In this document: positions 23,925 to 37,661 of the stretch, one piece after another | Position numbering within the stretch: the stretch's first letter is position 1 | How the letters are laid out: every line of letters begins with the position of its first letter | Source of the DNA: Nematostella vectensis | Lineage: Eukaryota > Cnidaria > Anthozoa > Actiniaria > Edwardsiidae | Assembly: GCF_932526225.1 (NCBI RefSeq) | Contig: NC_064036.1 | Location: 14,067,181-14,131,180, forward strand | DNA length: 64,000 nucleotides | Reading direction: 5' to 3' | Program-made: the position numbers and the translations under genes | Notes under the pieces: generated by a model | What the model was told of the DNA's origin: nothing | Seen by the model: only the letters and a program-made list of their open reading frames with translations | The model's database searches: none

Positions 23925-24045
23925 GTCTAGATAGGGTAGCGAGGGTGTCCGTAATCTCTAGGCTACCGACGGTTGGATGTTTCATTCACGATATAACGAT
24001 TGTATTTTTGTCCGTTATAAAGCAGTGTCCGTGATAGAGAAAGCT
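23925..24045 (+). repeat. TGTCCGTAAT-type dispersed repeat
   Basis: cattacggacgtctagatag, gggtgtccgtaatctctagg and gtgtccgtgatagagaaagc in 120 bases. Confidence 0.45.
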
Positions 24046-26085
24046 TACTGCACAAGGCTAGGTTATCCGATTGACCGAATGTGACCGGGTTTGATACGCC
24101 CTACATCCCTTTGGCTGATTAAGTATCCAGCTGTAAGTAGCATGTCATAAATAGAATCCTCGTACAGTCATCGCAAAGGCCTTCATTCCAGCCGCCCTTC
24201 AGTAATATGGAGACGCGTGTTATCATGAGCAGACCCTGGAGCACACGATCAGACGCAAGTCATCAAACGAACGGCACACACCGCATAACACTTCCTGTTG
24301 ATGCGTGATAGCATACAATTCCCATTTTGGGTGCATTAAAAATAACTAATTGTAAAAAAAATAAACAGTTGTAATTGTTACAAATAGATCTAGGTATGAT
24401 AAACACGTGGAACGTGAGTTGCTTGATGCGTATTCGATGGGAATAACCCATTTTTCGAGTGATGACGGACAAGTAGATATCCCTCCCTTGACCCCACGTC
24501 TTAACTTAACTTAACATCTGTTTTATGCTTTCCTTTTCCACGTGTTGGGCAGGGGCGGCGGAAGGGGATTTATATATGAAGCGGATTTATATATGAACGT
24601 TTTTAAAAGAAACGGGTTTCAGCGATACATAAGCAACCGACAACAAATTTGTCGAACAGTTTAAAATCCCGTGCATAAAAATCTAGGTTATCCCCCGAGT
24701 TTTTATTAATAGCGCTTAAGAAACCAGCAACAACCCCTCCCAAATGAAACCACTACAGCCCCTGTTGGAGGAGCACAGTTGTCAACTCGCTGGCTGATCC
24801 AACCCGATAAGGCGATTACCACGTGGGCGATCACTCCTTGCTCACCTCACAACTAACAAGAGATAACATGGTAACAGAGGAAGTAATACCACCGTTTGGG
24901 GTATTTATTGTAAGAGAATCATAAGGGATACAGATCTCGCTATGCCAGAGGTCAACACTAAACTTAAGATATTTTAAAGATGAAAGATCTTATCAGGGAT
25001 GATGAGTAAAAATATGAAATCTTCCTGACCTTTACTCTCTCGAAAAAAGTTGCCGATTAGCAGGCAGGGCCTAGATGAAGATGGATCTCATCGGCTCATG
25101 ACTGAAGAACAAGAAGAAGATTTGCCTTGAATAAGACTCAAAAAAGGAATGTTATAACTCTATCATTAAATAGAACCTAAAATGCAATCGACTATAGCAA
25201 AGATTGAGACCAAGAGAGGGGGGGGAGGAGCGTTTATTCAAAACCTTCTGTCAATAGTCAGGAAAGGTCAAACGCCGGGAACAAGCCGTCTACTGACGTT
25301 CAATATTCCACGCTAAAGTCCGTCTTGAACATGTGGCTTACCATGGCTAGCTTACGAGCCCCGAAGGCATGTAAAGCCGCCCTTGACTGAAAAAGCCTGT
25401 TGATGATTAAGGACTTGTGCGGTTGTGCGTCGCAATCGAGAGCATGATTTCGAGATAAGCATCGTTTCAACCCTAAAGATGTAGACTCGCTTAGAAGAGA
25501 TGATCAAAGACTCGTAATAAAAAGAAATAGACTCGCTTAGAAAAGATGATCAAAGACTCATAATATGTGAATGGCATATAGAGAAGCCGTGAGTCTCATT
25601 AACATCGCAATTTTCTTTTGTAATTGCTATTTTCTTACCATGTTTCATTTTGGAATTTTATGGTGAATTAGGTATACAACTAGATGGTTATTTCGAGTCT
25701 TTGCCACATAATCATCTCCCATTAGTTGAATGAAAAGGGTCTGCCTTCAAGCCAAATGGAAAAAGAAAAATATGGGAATCAATTTAGTTTCCACGTTTTA
25801 TGTAATATTTCTATATTGAATTTGTATTATTCTTATCAGTGCCGTAACAGGCCTCGAAACAATTCAGACCCCCTCCTCTGGGCCCTTAGGCCCTGCTTAT
25901 CTGCTAATTGTATGTCACCTCTTAATTGTTTTTATTTTGGATAAGCGAAAGCCGTTGTATGTTCGACAGCAATTATGAACAACTCATCCGAACACAATAC
26001 ATCACCTGTCTTGGTGGGATTTCGAAAACAACTGATATTGCAGAGGACAGAAATAGCTATTTCTGCAGGAACGCAAGGCACAGGC
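24046..26085. other. No gene recognised; short 47-bp duplication near 25.5 kb
   Basis: The only structure seen is agactcgcttagaagagatg followed by atcaaagactc, present twice (about 25483 and 25530). Confidence 0.5.
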
Positions 26086-26190
26086 GTACATAAATGTATA
26101 AATGCCTGTCACATAATAGCATAAAAGCATAATGCAGAAATGCCTGTCGACATAATGGGAATGTAGAAATGCCCGTCACATCTTATATCT
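26086..26190 (+). repeat. Short tandem repeat, locus 1
   Basis: Three to four units of about 30 bases with agaaatgcctgtcacataat and agcataatgc. The same unit forms another array at 27.4 kb. Confidence 0.7.
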
Positions 26191-26490
26191 AATACGCTAA
26201 GGAAAAGGTGTGTGCCATCTCTCACAGAGAAAAGGAGTAACTAGAAAACTCAAGAACCACACGAATGACAATCCGTAGTTAAAAGGGTGTATCGGGAGTG
26301 GTTTCCACTTTGAAGTGATAAGGCAAAGAGAAGCTGCAATTCAATTATTTTTCTTAGCGAGAGAAAGCACACAAAGTTCGTTTAAAATTTCAAATCGTGA
26401 ATCTTGAATCTTGAAAAAGGCGCTTTAATACGACCAAAGAACACGCAAAAAGTAAACATAAACAAAACACTAGACTACACACGTCTTTTC

Positions 26491-26594
26491 GGCAAGTTGT
26501 TTTTTTTATTTTTCACTAATTTTCATTTTCGCCCTATGTTTACCGTAAAATAGATAGGGACAAAGAAAGAGCTTGGGCTAACTGTGCTCTCCAC
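26491..26594. repeat. Dispersed repeat, copy 2
   Basis: Matches the iGluR 3' UTR segment at 1534-1632, with ttatttttcacta, tgtttaccgtaaaat and gcttgggctaactgtgct. No iGluR exon was found beside it. Confidence 0.55.
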
Positions 26595-27365
26595 AGAGCC
26601 AAAAAGGATTCCTAACTCACAGCCAAAAGCACCATTGACAGCCAGAACTTCGTGGTTTTTCACAAAAATCACAATTAATGTTCAGGCGAAAAAAATAAAA
26701 TAAAGCACAATGTTGACAGGATATCACCTTTTGAAGACTTTGTTTGCGTCTTGCACGACACGACGTAAGCCACCAAGCGCGCGAGGTTTTAAAACTGCCA
26801 CAATAATATCGATTAAATGCTTAAATATTAGATTAAACTATAGAATAAAAACTGATTCTAAACCACTTTCAACTTCCATTTGTTGTTAGATTTAGTTCTG
26901 ATATCTTGTCTGTCCATGTTTTCTGCGTAAATATGACAAAGCAGATCTCAAGCTGAGCCGATCATAAAGAGCTTATAAGTACGGCCACATATCTTCATCA
27001 CCAAAAATACTACCAAAAATCAAGACCGGGCCGATAAAGCAAGGATTCGTGCTTTTCGATGCCCATACAAACGTGTTGGAAAAACCTTTGATTGCATTTG
27101 ACTTGAATGTCGGCGTGCGAACTCCCATGAATTTCCCGCCAAACACTCTGAACATAGGGCCCCCAATAAGGAAAAGTGAAGGAAATATTTTTGGCGTAGT
27201 TTTAGCGTAGCATATAAAATTTCTGTGATCGATCAGGTTGTATGTAGACGCTCGCTGCATTTGATTTGTAATAAATATATCGGTAGCAATCCTGTTATAT
27301 GGTTTCTTTATTTCCAATATGACAATGTCTTATGAATTATAAACGTGAATGTTTCACGGGTACCC

Positions 27366-27545
27366 ACTACCACCGTAATAGCATAATGCAGAAATGCCTG
27401 TCAAATAATGGGAATACAGAAATGCCTGTCACATAATAGCATAATGCAGAAATGCATGCCACATAATGGGAATGCAGAATGCCTGTCACATAATAGCATA
27501 ATAGCATATATAGAAATGCTAGTCACATAGTAGCATGTACAACAG
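27366..27545 (+). repeat. Short tandem repeat, locus 2
   Basis: About six units of the 26.1 kb repeat (cataatgcagaaatgcctgt), 1.2 kb away from it. Confidence 0.75.
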
Positions 27546-30500
27546 GTCCTACACCAAGTAAAGTGGTTTGCCATTAAATGCTTTATTCTGAATGAGGGAT
27601 GAAATTTATGTTTATTTGTTTTCTTTAATCAAGATTTAGAAAAGTTATGCTGTACCGCCCAGAGCCTTAGCAAAATGGCAATCAAGTAGAAAAGGAAAAG
27701 GAAAAGGAAAGGAAAGGAAAGGTGAAGTACTAGAGATGGTTAAAATAAAGCAATGTCGCTTCGCCGCAGTGCTCGCTATCCATGTTTCCTCGGCTTGGTA
27801 TTTGTGGTTTAGACCCCGCAAGAATGTCTTGAATGAGATACATTGTTTGAATTGTGCATTGAATTTGTAAGAGCTCTTCTATGCTTGAAATACAAGCAAG
27901 ACAAATAATGTTTTATAAGCTATCATTCATAGGATACATTAAGCGATACATTAAGCCGTGTGTAACCTTTCTCCAAAAGAAGTACTCCAATAATCTGTGC
28001 AAAAAATGTGAAAACTTAGTGAGTTTTTTTATAGGCGCATTACGGGGAAAACAACAACCAGCTTAACTGTTTTTCGCCCGGGAATTGAATCCTACAAAAT
28101 GCACCTGGTAATTGTGCTCGCGCCACGTGTTCCATTGTGCGGTTTTATCTCCTTACTGCAAATTACTGCAAATGCCATTTGCTTGTTCGCGCATCACCTA
28201 GCACCTTATGTACACATCTCGTATTCACTGATTTAAAAACCTTGGTATTTCTCCTCTGCGTAAATCATACTGTGAGTGATATATTATGAGAATTCTTGCG
28301 CTTGAAAACAAATCACGATCATGACTCAATTGTATATTGGGTTTTGTATAAGCAAACAAGAGAGTAATTGAGGTGAAATACGTCATCAAAATTAGCCAGT
28401 CTGTCTCATCTGGTAATAGCATTCTTCTCTGACTTCTCTTTTAGCTTAAAACAAATGATATAATCAATTTGCACAAAAAATGGACTAAAACTTCACCGAC
28501 GAGCATTTCACTTATTCGCACTCGTGTCATTTTCCCTTTTTTTTCTTTCACAATTTCGGGAAAAAAGGAATACCAATATCGAAACTAGAGTGATGCAAAT
28601 AAAGCAAGAGAACGACGATAGAAAAATACCAATGAAAAGAAGAAAAAATATGGTTTACGTGCGCTGGATACAATAACTTGATCTTTTGTTAATCCAAGAT
28701 GTCATCGGCCCCGGGCAAGGAAAGATATTTATTAATAAACAGTTGACGAAGACAAGCACTTATGGAACCCGATGCAGGAATAAAAACACTGCAAGCATTT
28801 GACTGGCTTATGTCTGGTTGACGGAATATAGTACAATTAACAAGGCCGTTAGGTCGTCAAAAGTAAAAAGGTTTTACAACCCCTGACAAAAAAGCATCAC
28901 GTTTATTTGCACCCACCCATGGCGACCAATTAAGGCAGGCTTCTGTGAAGCCTTGTTTTGAGTATTTTTTCGCTTGAGCAACTGAGATTCCGAATTTGCG
29001 CCGCTATGCACGATCATGAACACTGCTTCGTTCTACCATCACTTGTTCTCTCCCCATTACTAGTTTAACATTCTTATCATTGTTAAGCATTTAAAGCAAA
29101 CTCTTCGCTGTTCTATTTAGCAAGCTTTTTATTTGCCGTTGTTATTAGATTCTACGGACGTGATGAATCGTAACGACTTTCACGGTGTTGACTCTGAAAG
29201 AGCATTTCATGTTCTCACGGTTCCCATAAAAGTCATTTCAAAGAAATTACGCTAAAAGAAAAATATACTGAAATGTTTATCTTTCTTATAGTGAGAAATA
29301 CCACAAATTTAAAAAAAAATGTTTCAAAACGTAAATTCGTTACGTACAAAAATCATCGTTCTATTCCCTTGCAATGTATAAAATCTAAATGTATTAGGTA
29401 CTAGTTACCATTGTTTTTCTAGCAGTTTCGACACTAGTACCTACACTCTGTGATCCAGTGGATATCTAACCCCTACGCACAACCTGACGTGGTTGCATGC
29501 ATCACCTTATTATGATCAAAATCTTGGATGAAAAAAAAAATCCCCCTAAATCCCTCCCTTTCACGCATAAGCACGAAAAACAGCAAGAACTTAAAAAAAA
29601 AAACCGTTCAACAAATTCCCTTCGCACTTGAACCTTATGTTAAATTGTTTCAAATGAAAAATTATAGCAATTTTTAATGTATTCACCTTCAAGAAGACTG
29701 TTTTTTTTCTCGCTCCATTAACCCAATTGAATTTAAAACTCGTTAACGGTATCGGGTCTATCATAAGAATCTCGCTTCAGTACATATCTTTTTAAAATCA
29801 TCAAACGAATACCGTTTTCAAAGTTATCTTAACTTGATTGGAAAACTTTCGCAAAGTAGCAATCTACTTTTGATGACAATGCTTGAGGAATGCGAAACTT
29901 TTAACTGGTTCACAACACTAAACCATTTCCAACTGAAATAATTAGAAAAGCCATTCATGTGCAATGGGCTGTAAATAAATAACCATCTTTGGAAACTTTA
30001 TCGATTTTCTGTTTTCTCTGTTTTATAGTTTCTCTATAACAACCTTAAAAACAGGAATTTGTAAAACGTTACGACATCTAAAACCTGAATACTTACATAT
30101 AAAAAGATAACTTATCGAGTTTGGTAACTATCTCCAAAAATCCTTTATTTTGTTTTCTACATGAGTCGACACATCCTATATTTCAGTTACAAACAAATTA
30201 AGAAAGAAGTAGAAGAGAGGGGTTTGGAAATGAGTAGAACTTTATTCGAGATTCTCGTTGAGTCAACTCATCTCACACACGAGCAGTTCCTCTGACAAAT
30301 TCTCCTTGGAGACAAAACAAAACTGTGATCAACAAAATTCCCTAAATTCGCTCATCTAAAACTAAATTTGCGGGTAGAATTCAAGTTTCTCCTATAAGAA
30401 GCCCCAGTCGATTATTTGTCACTTCTGACCTTTTTGCTCACGAAACAAGATAGAAAGTTTTATTTTCGCATGGGTGAAGCCGAAAGAGATGAATCATCAA

Positions 30501-33500
30501 AACACGTCCATTCCCCAATTGAGAAACCTCAACAAATTTATTCTCAACCTTTCTATTAAACCTTTCTAATTAAGAGATTATTATATGTATGATGGTTAAA
30601 CTTGAATATCGTTAATGGTTTAAATAAAACAGCGAATTGCCAAATTGCAGTTGACACTAAACTGGGTTCTCGGGATGCGGCGACACTGAATGGATTCTCT
30701 GAAGTTGACACTTCAATGGCTTTATGGTAGCTAAGAATGTGTTCCTAAAAACCCTTAAGGGATAAATCTAAGCTAGAAAAAGAAGAAATAATTAAAAGTC
30801 TCAATATGATGGCAGGTTTCGAAACGACTCGGAGACAGGGCGTCGTCTGGGAGTTGGATAGTACTATATTTATTACTTCAATAACTCTCGTAAACGAAGA
30901 AGATTACTTAGCGAAAATATGCTTTACATATAAATTGCCTTTATTCATTTAAGTTAAAGTTTTAAAACGACATAATTAGAGTTTTATTATTTTAGAAGAA
31001 ACAAGCCACATATATTTAACAAGGTAATGCACTATTTAACTTAACCTTGCAATTGAAAAAGGGGCCTTATTGCTTTTGTGAGTTAGTCATTAGATTATAT
31101 CATCATAGCGTCGGTTGTGTTATTTCCTCCTACGCAATCGCATTGTTCTACTTTCAACAACTTTATTCAACTGCATTCCGAAGCACTGAAGTATAAAAAA
31201 TTATACCTGTGTCAAGAAAACAATATCCTAACATCTCTAACCAAACACACCAATACTCTTAAAAAAGACCGACAGATCCCACCACGGCTTAGATTTGTCT
31301 AAAGTCTGGTGCGAGAGGAAATGGTTTCGTGAAGAAAAGATAGGTTCAAAGGCATGTCTTATTTTTATGTTAATTCCATAAAAGCGCAATGGACTGTAGT
31401 TTTTGTACGGTTCATTGAATAAACGCCATAAAATCCTAATGTATTTACATCAAATCCGTGCACATCGCGTATTTCGATCCCTCTGTTTCTAGTTCTTGAT
31501 ACCCATTCACTGGGAAGAACAGAGGGGCAAGTTTGAAATAAAATATTCGTTTCAGGATTGAAACTTAGCTCAAAGGTACGAGAGCCTAGGTTAAAAAAAC
31601 CTAACCGGAAAAAACAAGGCCTTCAAAGGGTTCGACTTATTTAAAACCTGTTAATTGAGTGAGTAACTGGACTGAAAAAAGCCTTGTTTTCTTGTGACAA
31701 AATAGGTTTGGGCCCAACCCAACCCACCCCGAAAATGTTATGTTCTATCATTCCACAAAAATAAGAAGAAACGTTTGACTCATGAATTGCCGTTGACGTT
31801 CCACTTGAGTGTAATATGCAATCTTGTCACTCTCAAACAATATATTATAAAGAATAGGAGCGATGACAATAGGGATTCAAATTGTGTATATTTTTCACCA
31901 CAAAAGAAAACCAGTGTTTATCCTGCAATGTTGACGCGGTTTCCAAGGAATTTGGAAATGCTTCATATTGTCGACTCTAGGGAAATCCTTAGAATAACAG
32001 TAAAACACTTTCTGCCATTGAAACTTGAAAAAGATGCGATAAAGAAGGATAAACTATATTTTATTAACGTTCTTTAAATATCTCTACGTGAAAATATCTG
32101 CTTTGGGTTCTGGTTCGCTAAGCTTTGTGTCTTTTTTGAATATTAATCAGAGGAGTTAATAAAACTCTTAGCTAGATACGCACAGTGCTTTGTGGACCAT
32201 GAAAAAGGAAAAACAATAATGATATAGTTACTGGTGGCACTTCATTCCTGCACGTCTCTTTTGCTGCGATCAAAATTTGATCTTACGCGCCATATCCAAA
32301 CCCTATGAAAACTTTTTACCAAACGCTAGACTTTCTTTGAGTTTTCATTGCTATTTGTATTGTTTGTCAAACTGTGGGGATTAAATGTTGTATCCTCGAT
32401 GCTTGAATTTCTAACTTCGAAACGAGCTTAGGGACAAAATATACTTAATACAAAACATTTTAAATCCTTTATAAATCTTGCAACCTATGATTAACTATGA
32501 ACAGCCTAGATAATTTTTTTCAACCTTAAACGCATGTTCATAATGTGTTTATATATGCTTCACTTTAAAAGTGGTGTGAGAAAGTGAAGGCACGAAAAAG
32601 TGTAAAGTATAATGAATGCACATCGGTACCATTTAAGTTGCCGAAACTATTTAGAAAGACAATAAAGTTTGAATTTTACGCGTTATGCTTGGCAAATATT
32701 CATCAGAAATTATGCCTTAGGGGGCTTACGACGTATTTCCATCTATGACAAACAAACCACCAAAATAAACAGCCAAAATTTAATTCATTCTCTACCTTCG
32801 ATATTTTTTTAAATTGTTACTAGCTGCAGTTTTACGGTCACTCCAAAGCACAGCGTGATTGAAGTCTACTGTTAAGTGCTCTTTTTCAGTGCAATATCAG
32901 AATTCCATGTAAAGTCGGGCAGAAACAACCTCAAAAACAAGTTATGCAAATCCTTTTGTGTTGTAAATAAGCCCGCAAAGAAAACGGGGTCCCGAAAATG
33001 CATTTCTTTAGCTAAAAAGGGTCGCCCAAGGAATTTTGTAAATTTGTGTCATTCTAACCTCCAAACCGAGCTAAGTATTGCAAAAATATGAGTCTATTTT
33101 TGTTTGGGGTTGATTGAAATTCATCAAATTGAGTGGAGAGATTTTCTACGCTCGGTTGATCTTTGGCCACGTGGTATATTGACAGAAATCTAATCAGCAG
33201 CAGAGATCACCGGAATTCGAGAGGTCATGTTTAGATGAACGCAACTAATATGAAACGACTTCGATCAATTATTCGATCCTTCACTAGATCGTATAACTTC
33301 ACCGGTTCTAATAAGACCTATTACAATGAAGCCCCAACAGACCTCACGCATTTTCGTTTCAAACACTTAATCGCACACTTCCGGTGAAGGCCCGTTTCCT
33401 GTCGTGGCCCAGTGAAGGCAAATATTGACAAGCGAATTACACTTGGTAGCATTCCTAACTTGCAAGCTTCACCAAAACCCCCTTACTATCGAGAATATCT

Positions 33501-34190
33501 CGCGATCAAAAGTGAAATTTGAGTGGCTAGTTTTCATGTGTTCATGGGCGTGGGATTCAGTGTCGATCAGAACGGGGCGGAAGATTCAACTCAATGCAAA
33601 TTTCAACCATTACGTCACTGAAGGAATTCTCCGTTTGAATGGTCACCACTGAATTATGCTAAAGATAGATTTATGCATCTAATAAACACATATAGGTATG
33701 CGCTTCTAGCGGCGGGCGCATTTAGGTGATCCCAGCGTACTACACACATCGTCATTTCCCTGGTTTTTGGGAATTTCCAAATCCTAACCAGGATGCCGAG
33801 AGCATTTCTAATCAAGGCTAAAACCCGGGTTCCTACCCAAAAAAAGGACAGACCAAGTGAAGATGAGCCCACAAGTGAACATTCAGCATGGGATTCTTAC
33901 AGACAAGGTGAGATTTCGTAATTTAATTTTCTGCTCAACAGGTCAAAAAGTAGAAAAACTCAATTCGGTTTTTGCGATGTCTTGTAAGCCTGAATATTCC
34001 ATCAAGCATTCCGCGGCAATGTGGTCTTTATCTACCTAGTTTCGATACTTTATAAGTAGAGGGATCTAGTGCTTTGATTTCGGGAATTTTGGATCTTTTC
34101 CAGCGCTGTTTAAAAGTTTGTTCAGCGTAAACAAAACTCTAAAAAACTTCACCCAGACTTGTTAAAACCCCGAAAATACCACCAGATATG
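27546..34190. other. Long AT-rich gene-poor region upstream of the zinc-finger gene
   Basis: No exon chain or domain was recognised on either strand. A purine tract (aaaaggaaaaggaaaggaaa) lies near 27.7 kb. The right part may contain 5' untranslated exons or regulatory DNA of the zinc-finger gene, which has no complete start inside its main exon. Confidence 0.45.
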
Positions 34191-34204
34191 TGTTTTCTTT
34201 CTAG

Positions 34205-34240
34205 TTTTGGTAGATATGCCTCGCGTATTTTTATTTTCTC
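34205..34240 (+). CDS. Candidate SNAG-like first coding exon
   Basis: Lies between a strong acceptor (tgttttctttctag, ending at 34204) and a GT donor at 34241. The ATG at 34216 starts [12 protein letters not shown] repressor domains of Snail, GFI1, Scratch and OVO-like proteins begin MPR-x-FL-V. Splicing to 34467 is in frame. The donor (c|gtgtgg) is weak, so this remains a hypothesis. Confidence 0.4.
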
Positions 34241-37200
34241 GTGTGGAGTGGTATTTTAGGAAGCACTTTTTGATAGTTTGTACTGACAAGTTGAAACACA
34301 ATTAGTGCAAGTGGCGCGCTTTTTGCAGCGCGCATTCCGAAATGCAATTTGTAGTCGGAAATTGAATTGCCACAATTTTTCGCTTGCGTAAAAAAATTGT
34401 TTATTGAAAATAACATTTTCCGTGTAAAACGTAAGTAAATTAAACTTGGGAATTTCTTTCATCTAGACTTTCCCGTGGGTGGACGCGTGACCAGTGAAAA
34501 TTTCCCAGTTCATGTCCCCGAGGTTGTCAGGAAACCCGATGCCTACCAAGAATTTAAGAACAAGCCAAAGGTATCGATTGAAACCCGAGACGCCAGCCAG
34601 ATCTACAGGCCACGAGTTTCAAGCCCACCTCACGATTATCAACAAGTCAACAACGCAGAGCTTCGCACTGTGTATAGAGAGAAAAATAAGCGCGCTCTCG
34701 TGGACTCTAGCGTCTCTACCGAGGAATCTGCGACGAAAAAAACGCGTCAAGAGCTTCCGAAAAAGAACAAAGTTCAGAATCATGAATTTGAGGGAAGCGA
34801 GCGCAGGCGAGGGAACTTTAATTCCATGCAAGCAGAGCTCGAGACAAGAGGGTTTAGAAATTATACGCATGGACAGCGCCATTACGCTAATGAGCGCCGT
34901 GATAACGAGCGCAGAGAAAGGAGCAAGAAACCTCAAGGGAGTGCTGATAAAGAGCCTCACACTCAACACCGACAGCACTCATTTGCATTGCTGAATGGCG
35001 CCGAGTCAACCAACCGAGAAAAAATGAGCCTTTCACGCCGGATTGACGCGAACAATAACGGGATTGAGAAGAATGAAGGCTTGGACAATGTGAAGATCGT
35101 GGAGTATCACTCAATCAGCGCTCCGAGGAGAGAAAATTTGTACAACGAGAACAATCAGCACGGGCATGCCAGAACACAACCACAGGTATACCGCGAGCCT
35201 ACCAGGACCTCTACTGTTGCACACAGCATCCCAGCTCCTGTTGCAAGTGTCCCACAACCACCTCCACAACCAGCCCAACAACCAGCTTCACATCCAAGCG
35301 CATCTAGCAGACAGGACGAAGCAAAAGTTGTGTACGTTCCTGTCTACCCTGTCGCCCAGGGACCTAATGGGGTCATTTATGAACCCATTCCTAATGCTAC
35401 ACCCATTATGGCAAAGGACGCTGTAAAGTATGAGCCACCACAGCAGCAGAGGCAGTCCCCACCCCAGCCCAGCCCTACTGGTGCACCCCCACAGAGACCA
35501 CACCCACCACCTCAGCAGCCGTCACCCCGCCCACCCATGGGGGTACCACACAGAGGGTATGAGCCTCCTCAGCCCCAGCAGTTAGCAGCCTCACCAGCAC
35601 CTCAGCACTTCCTGCCACGCCAACAACACCCTCAGGGTCAGGTCATAGTGCAACAGCAGCCCCCCTATCCTCCAGCGCACAGCGGGGCAGTGTCATACAC
35701 CATGACAAGACCAGTGCACCCACAGTACCAGCAAACGCAGCCAAATCATCAGCCGCAGCTAATCTACACTCAGCCTTCTCCCCCAGCCTCAGCACCAGTC
35801 ACCCCACAACAGTACCAGCCCCCAAGACATGCAGTACCCACATCCCAACCATACCAGGCAGTGCAGCGGCCTTTCAACGGGCAGTACCAACAGCAGCAAG
35901 CATACCAGGCAGCTCGCAGTCCTCCAGCACCTGGTCAGCCCCAATACCACCCTGCCCAGCAGATACAGTACCAGAATCCTGGCAACTACAGGGTTCATAG
36001 GGGCCCGCCACAGAGACCCCCACCACTGCCATCACAGCCCCAGCTTGCAGAGAAACCAGCTCTGCAGTCACCGTCGTACCCCCAAGAGAGTGCTAGTAGG
36101 CTTCCCACACCTCATTACAGTCACAGCAGCCATGGACAAGAACCAAAGTTTGTGTACACTTCACCCCCGGCAGAGTTTGCCAGTCCTGTGTATAGAGTTC
36201 CTTCCAAGGAAGGAGAGAAGAAGGATGACCATTTTCACAATGGCAGCCACAAGAGTGGGTCCAGAAAGAGAAAGTCTTCTAACCCAGCTCATGCAGTACC
36301 ACAGGGGCAGCGTCACATCCAGGCTGTGCCAAGCCCTCCTGACAGCTACTCGGAGCAGCCAAGTCCAGTTGAAGCTGAGCTGAGGTGCAGCGAGAGACTT
36401 GTGGGCTCCCCTCACCAGGGTCGTAGCCCACTCAACAGATCCAGCCTTATCATTACCCCACCCGGATCGCCAAACGAAGAGAATAGCATGGTAACTGTCA
36501 TGGTACGTGACCAGGGAATCCAGGCTTGCCCTCGTCCTGGCTGGGAGCAGCCAGACTCACCTCATATTAACCAGATGAACCGACCTCCCAGTCGTAACAA
36601 CAGTCTGCAATCAGAGAGCTCAGAGGAAGGGGGTTCAGAGGACGAGGATCCAGACGACTGGCCTACAGAGAAAGAAAACATGTACACAGAGGATGGAACG
36701 CTGGTCGTACATATCCCCTACTCTCACTCACAGCGTAAGATGAAGGGTAGGCGTGGAAACGTGCGGTTCACATGTCGTTATTGCAGCAAGGGATTTCAAT
36801 GGCACTCGCACTTGGCCTCACACGAGCGCACTCATACAGGAGAAAAACCTTTCAAATGTCCAGAGTGTCAGCGTGCATTCTGCCGTGCTGACGGACTACA
36901 GTGTCACATGCTTGTGCACAACAAGAAAAAGATGTACAAGTGTAACTTCTGCGGCAAGGGATTTAATGACAAGATTGTGTTGGAGAAACACATCTACTCA
37001 CACACAGGAGTGAAGCCATTCAAATGCGAGTACTGTGGAAGGGCATTCAGTGACTCTCTCTCTATTGAGAAACATTTACTGGTTCACACAGGCACAAAAC
37101 CATACAAGTGCCAGTACTGTGTGCGTTCCTTTAATGACTCTCAGATGCTTGTTAGGCATATTAGGAGCCATACAGGTGAAAAGCCATTCAAATGTAAGCA

Positions 37201-37522
37201 CTGCTCTATGGCATTTAGTAAGCAGAGTGCACTTATCATTCACACTCGCGTTCACACAGGTGAGAAACCTTATAAATGTCCACACTGTACTAAGTCTTTT
37301 TCAATCTCAGGTAATCTTCAGCGCCACATACTTATACACACAGGTGAGCGTCCGTATAAATGCAGTAAATGTCCTAAAGCATTTAACAACCCTAGCCACC
37401 TGTCCCGGCACATTAGCAAGCTACATGCGCCACAACCACACACTAAGTCTCCAGAGTCATATGCATACCAGGAGCCTATCCCTGAGCCATATGCACCAGC
37501 ACCAGTCATGACACAACAGTAG
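34216..37522 (+). CDS. C2H2 zinc-finger transcription factor with eight fingers
   Basis: The main exon opens at an acceptor (tttctttcatctag, exon from 34467) and runs to TAG at 37520-37522. It has no ATG before about 110 codons, so an upstream coding exon is needed. The best candidate is 34216-34240 (MPRVFLFS plus one base). Its phase 1 fits the acceptor, giving a 1026-codon protein through a 226-base intron. Residues about 240-600 are rich in Gln and Pro (typical of activation or condensate-forming regions). A Ser/acidic stretch [14 protein letters not shown] precedes the fingers. Eight C2H2 fingers span about 776-995, most joined by TGEKP-type linkers; linker 2-3 is NKKKM. Two basic segments near the N-terminus may be nuclear signals. 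Presumably a nuclear DNA-binding regulator; no named ortholog is claimed. Confidence 0.88.
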
Positions 37523-37655
37523 AGATGTATTACATATTATATTTATATTTATTCAGAAATAATATTAAGATCAACTTTATAAGTAGAGTTTACACAATTT
37601 CTTTCAAGCCTGTAATAAGACTTCTGTAAACTTAAGTTTTTTTTTGTTTTCCCTA

Positions 37656-37661
37656 AATAAA
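37656..37661 (+). terminator. Poly(A) signal, zinc-finger gene, proximal
   Basis: AATAAA 134 bases after the stop codon. Confidence 0.45.

Noticed and set aside
26973-27317. Minus-strand frame of 114 codons
   Set aside because: No ATG at its start, no recognised domain, and bounded by tandem repeats.
34475-34477. GTG as start of the zinc-finger protein
   Set aside because: An animal gene would not start there; the exon has an upstream acceptor and needs an earlier coding exon.
34494-37511. Other-frame ORFs up to 184 codons inside the zinc-finger exon
   Set aside because: Shadows of the long real frame caused by its Gln/Pro-rich and finger-repeat composition.
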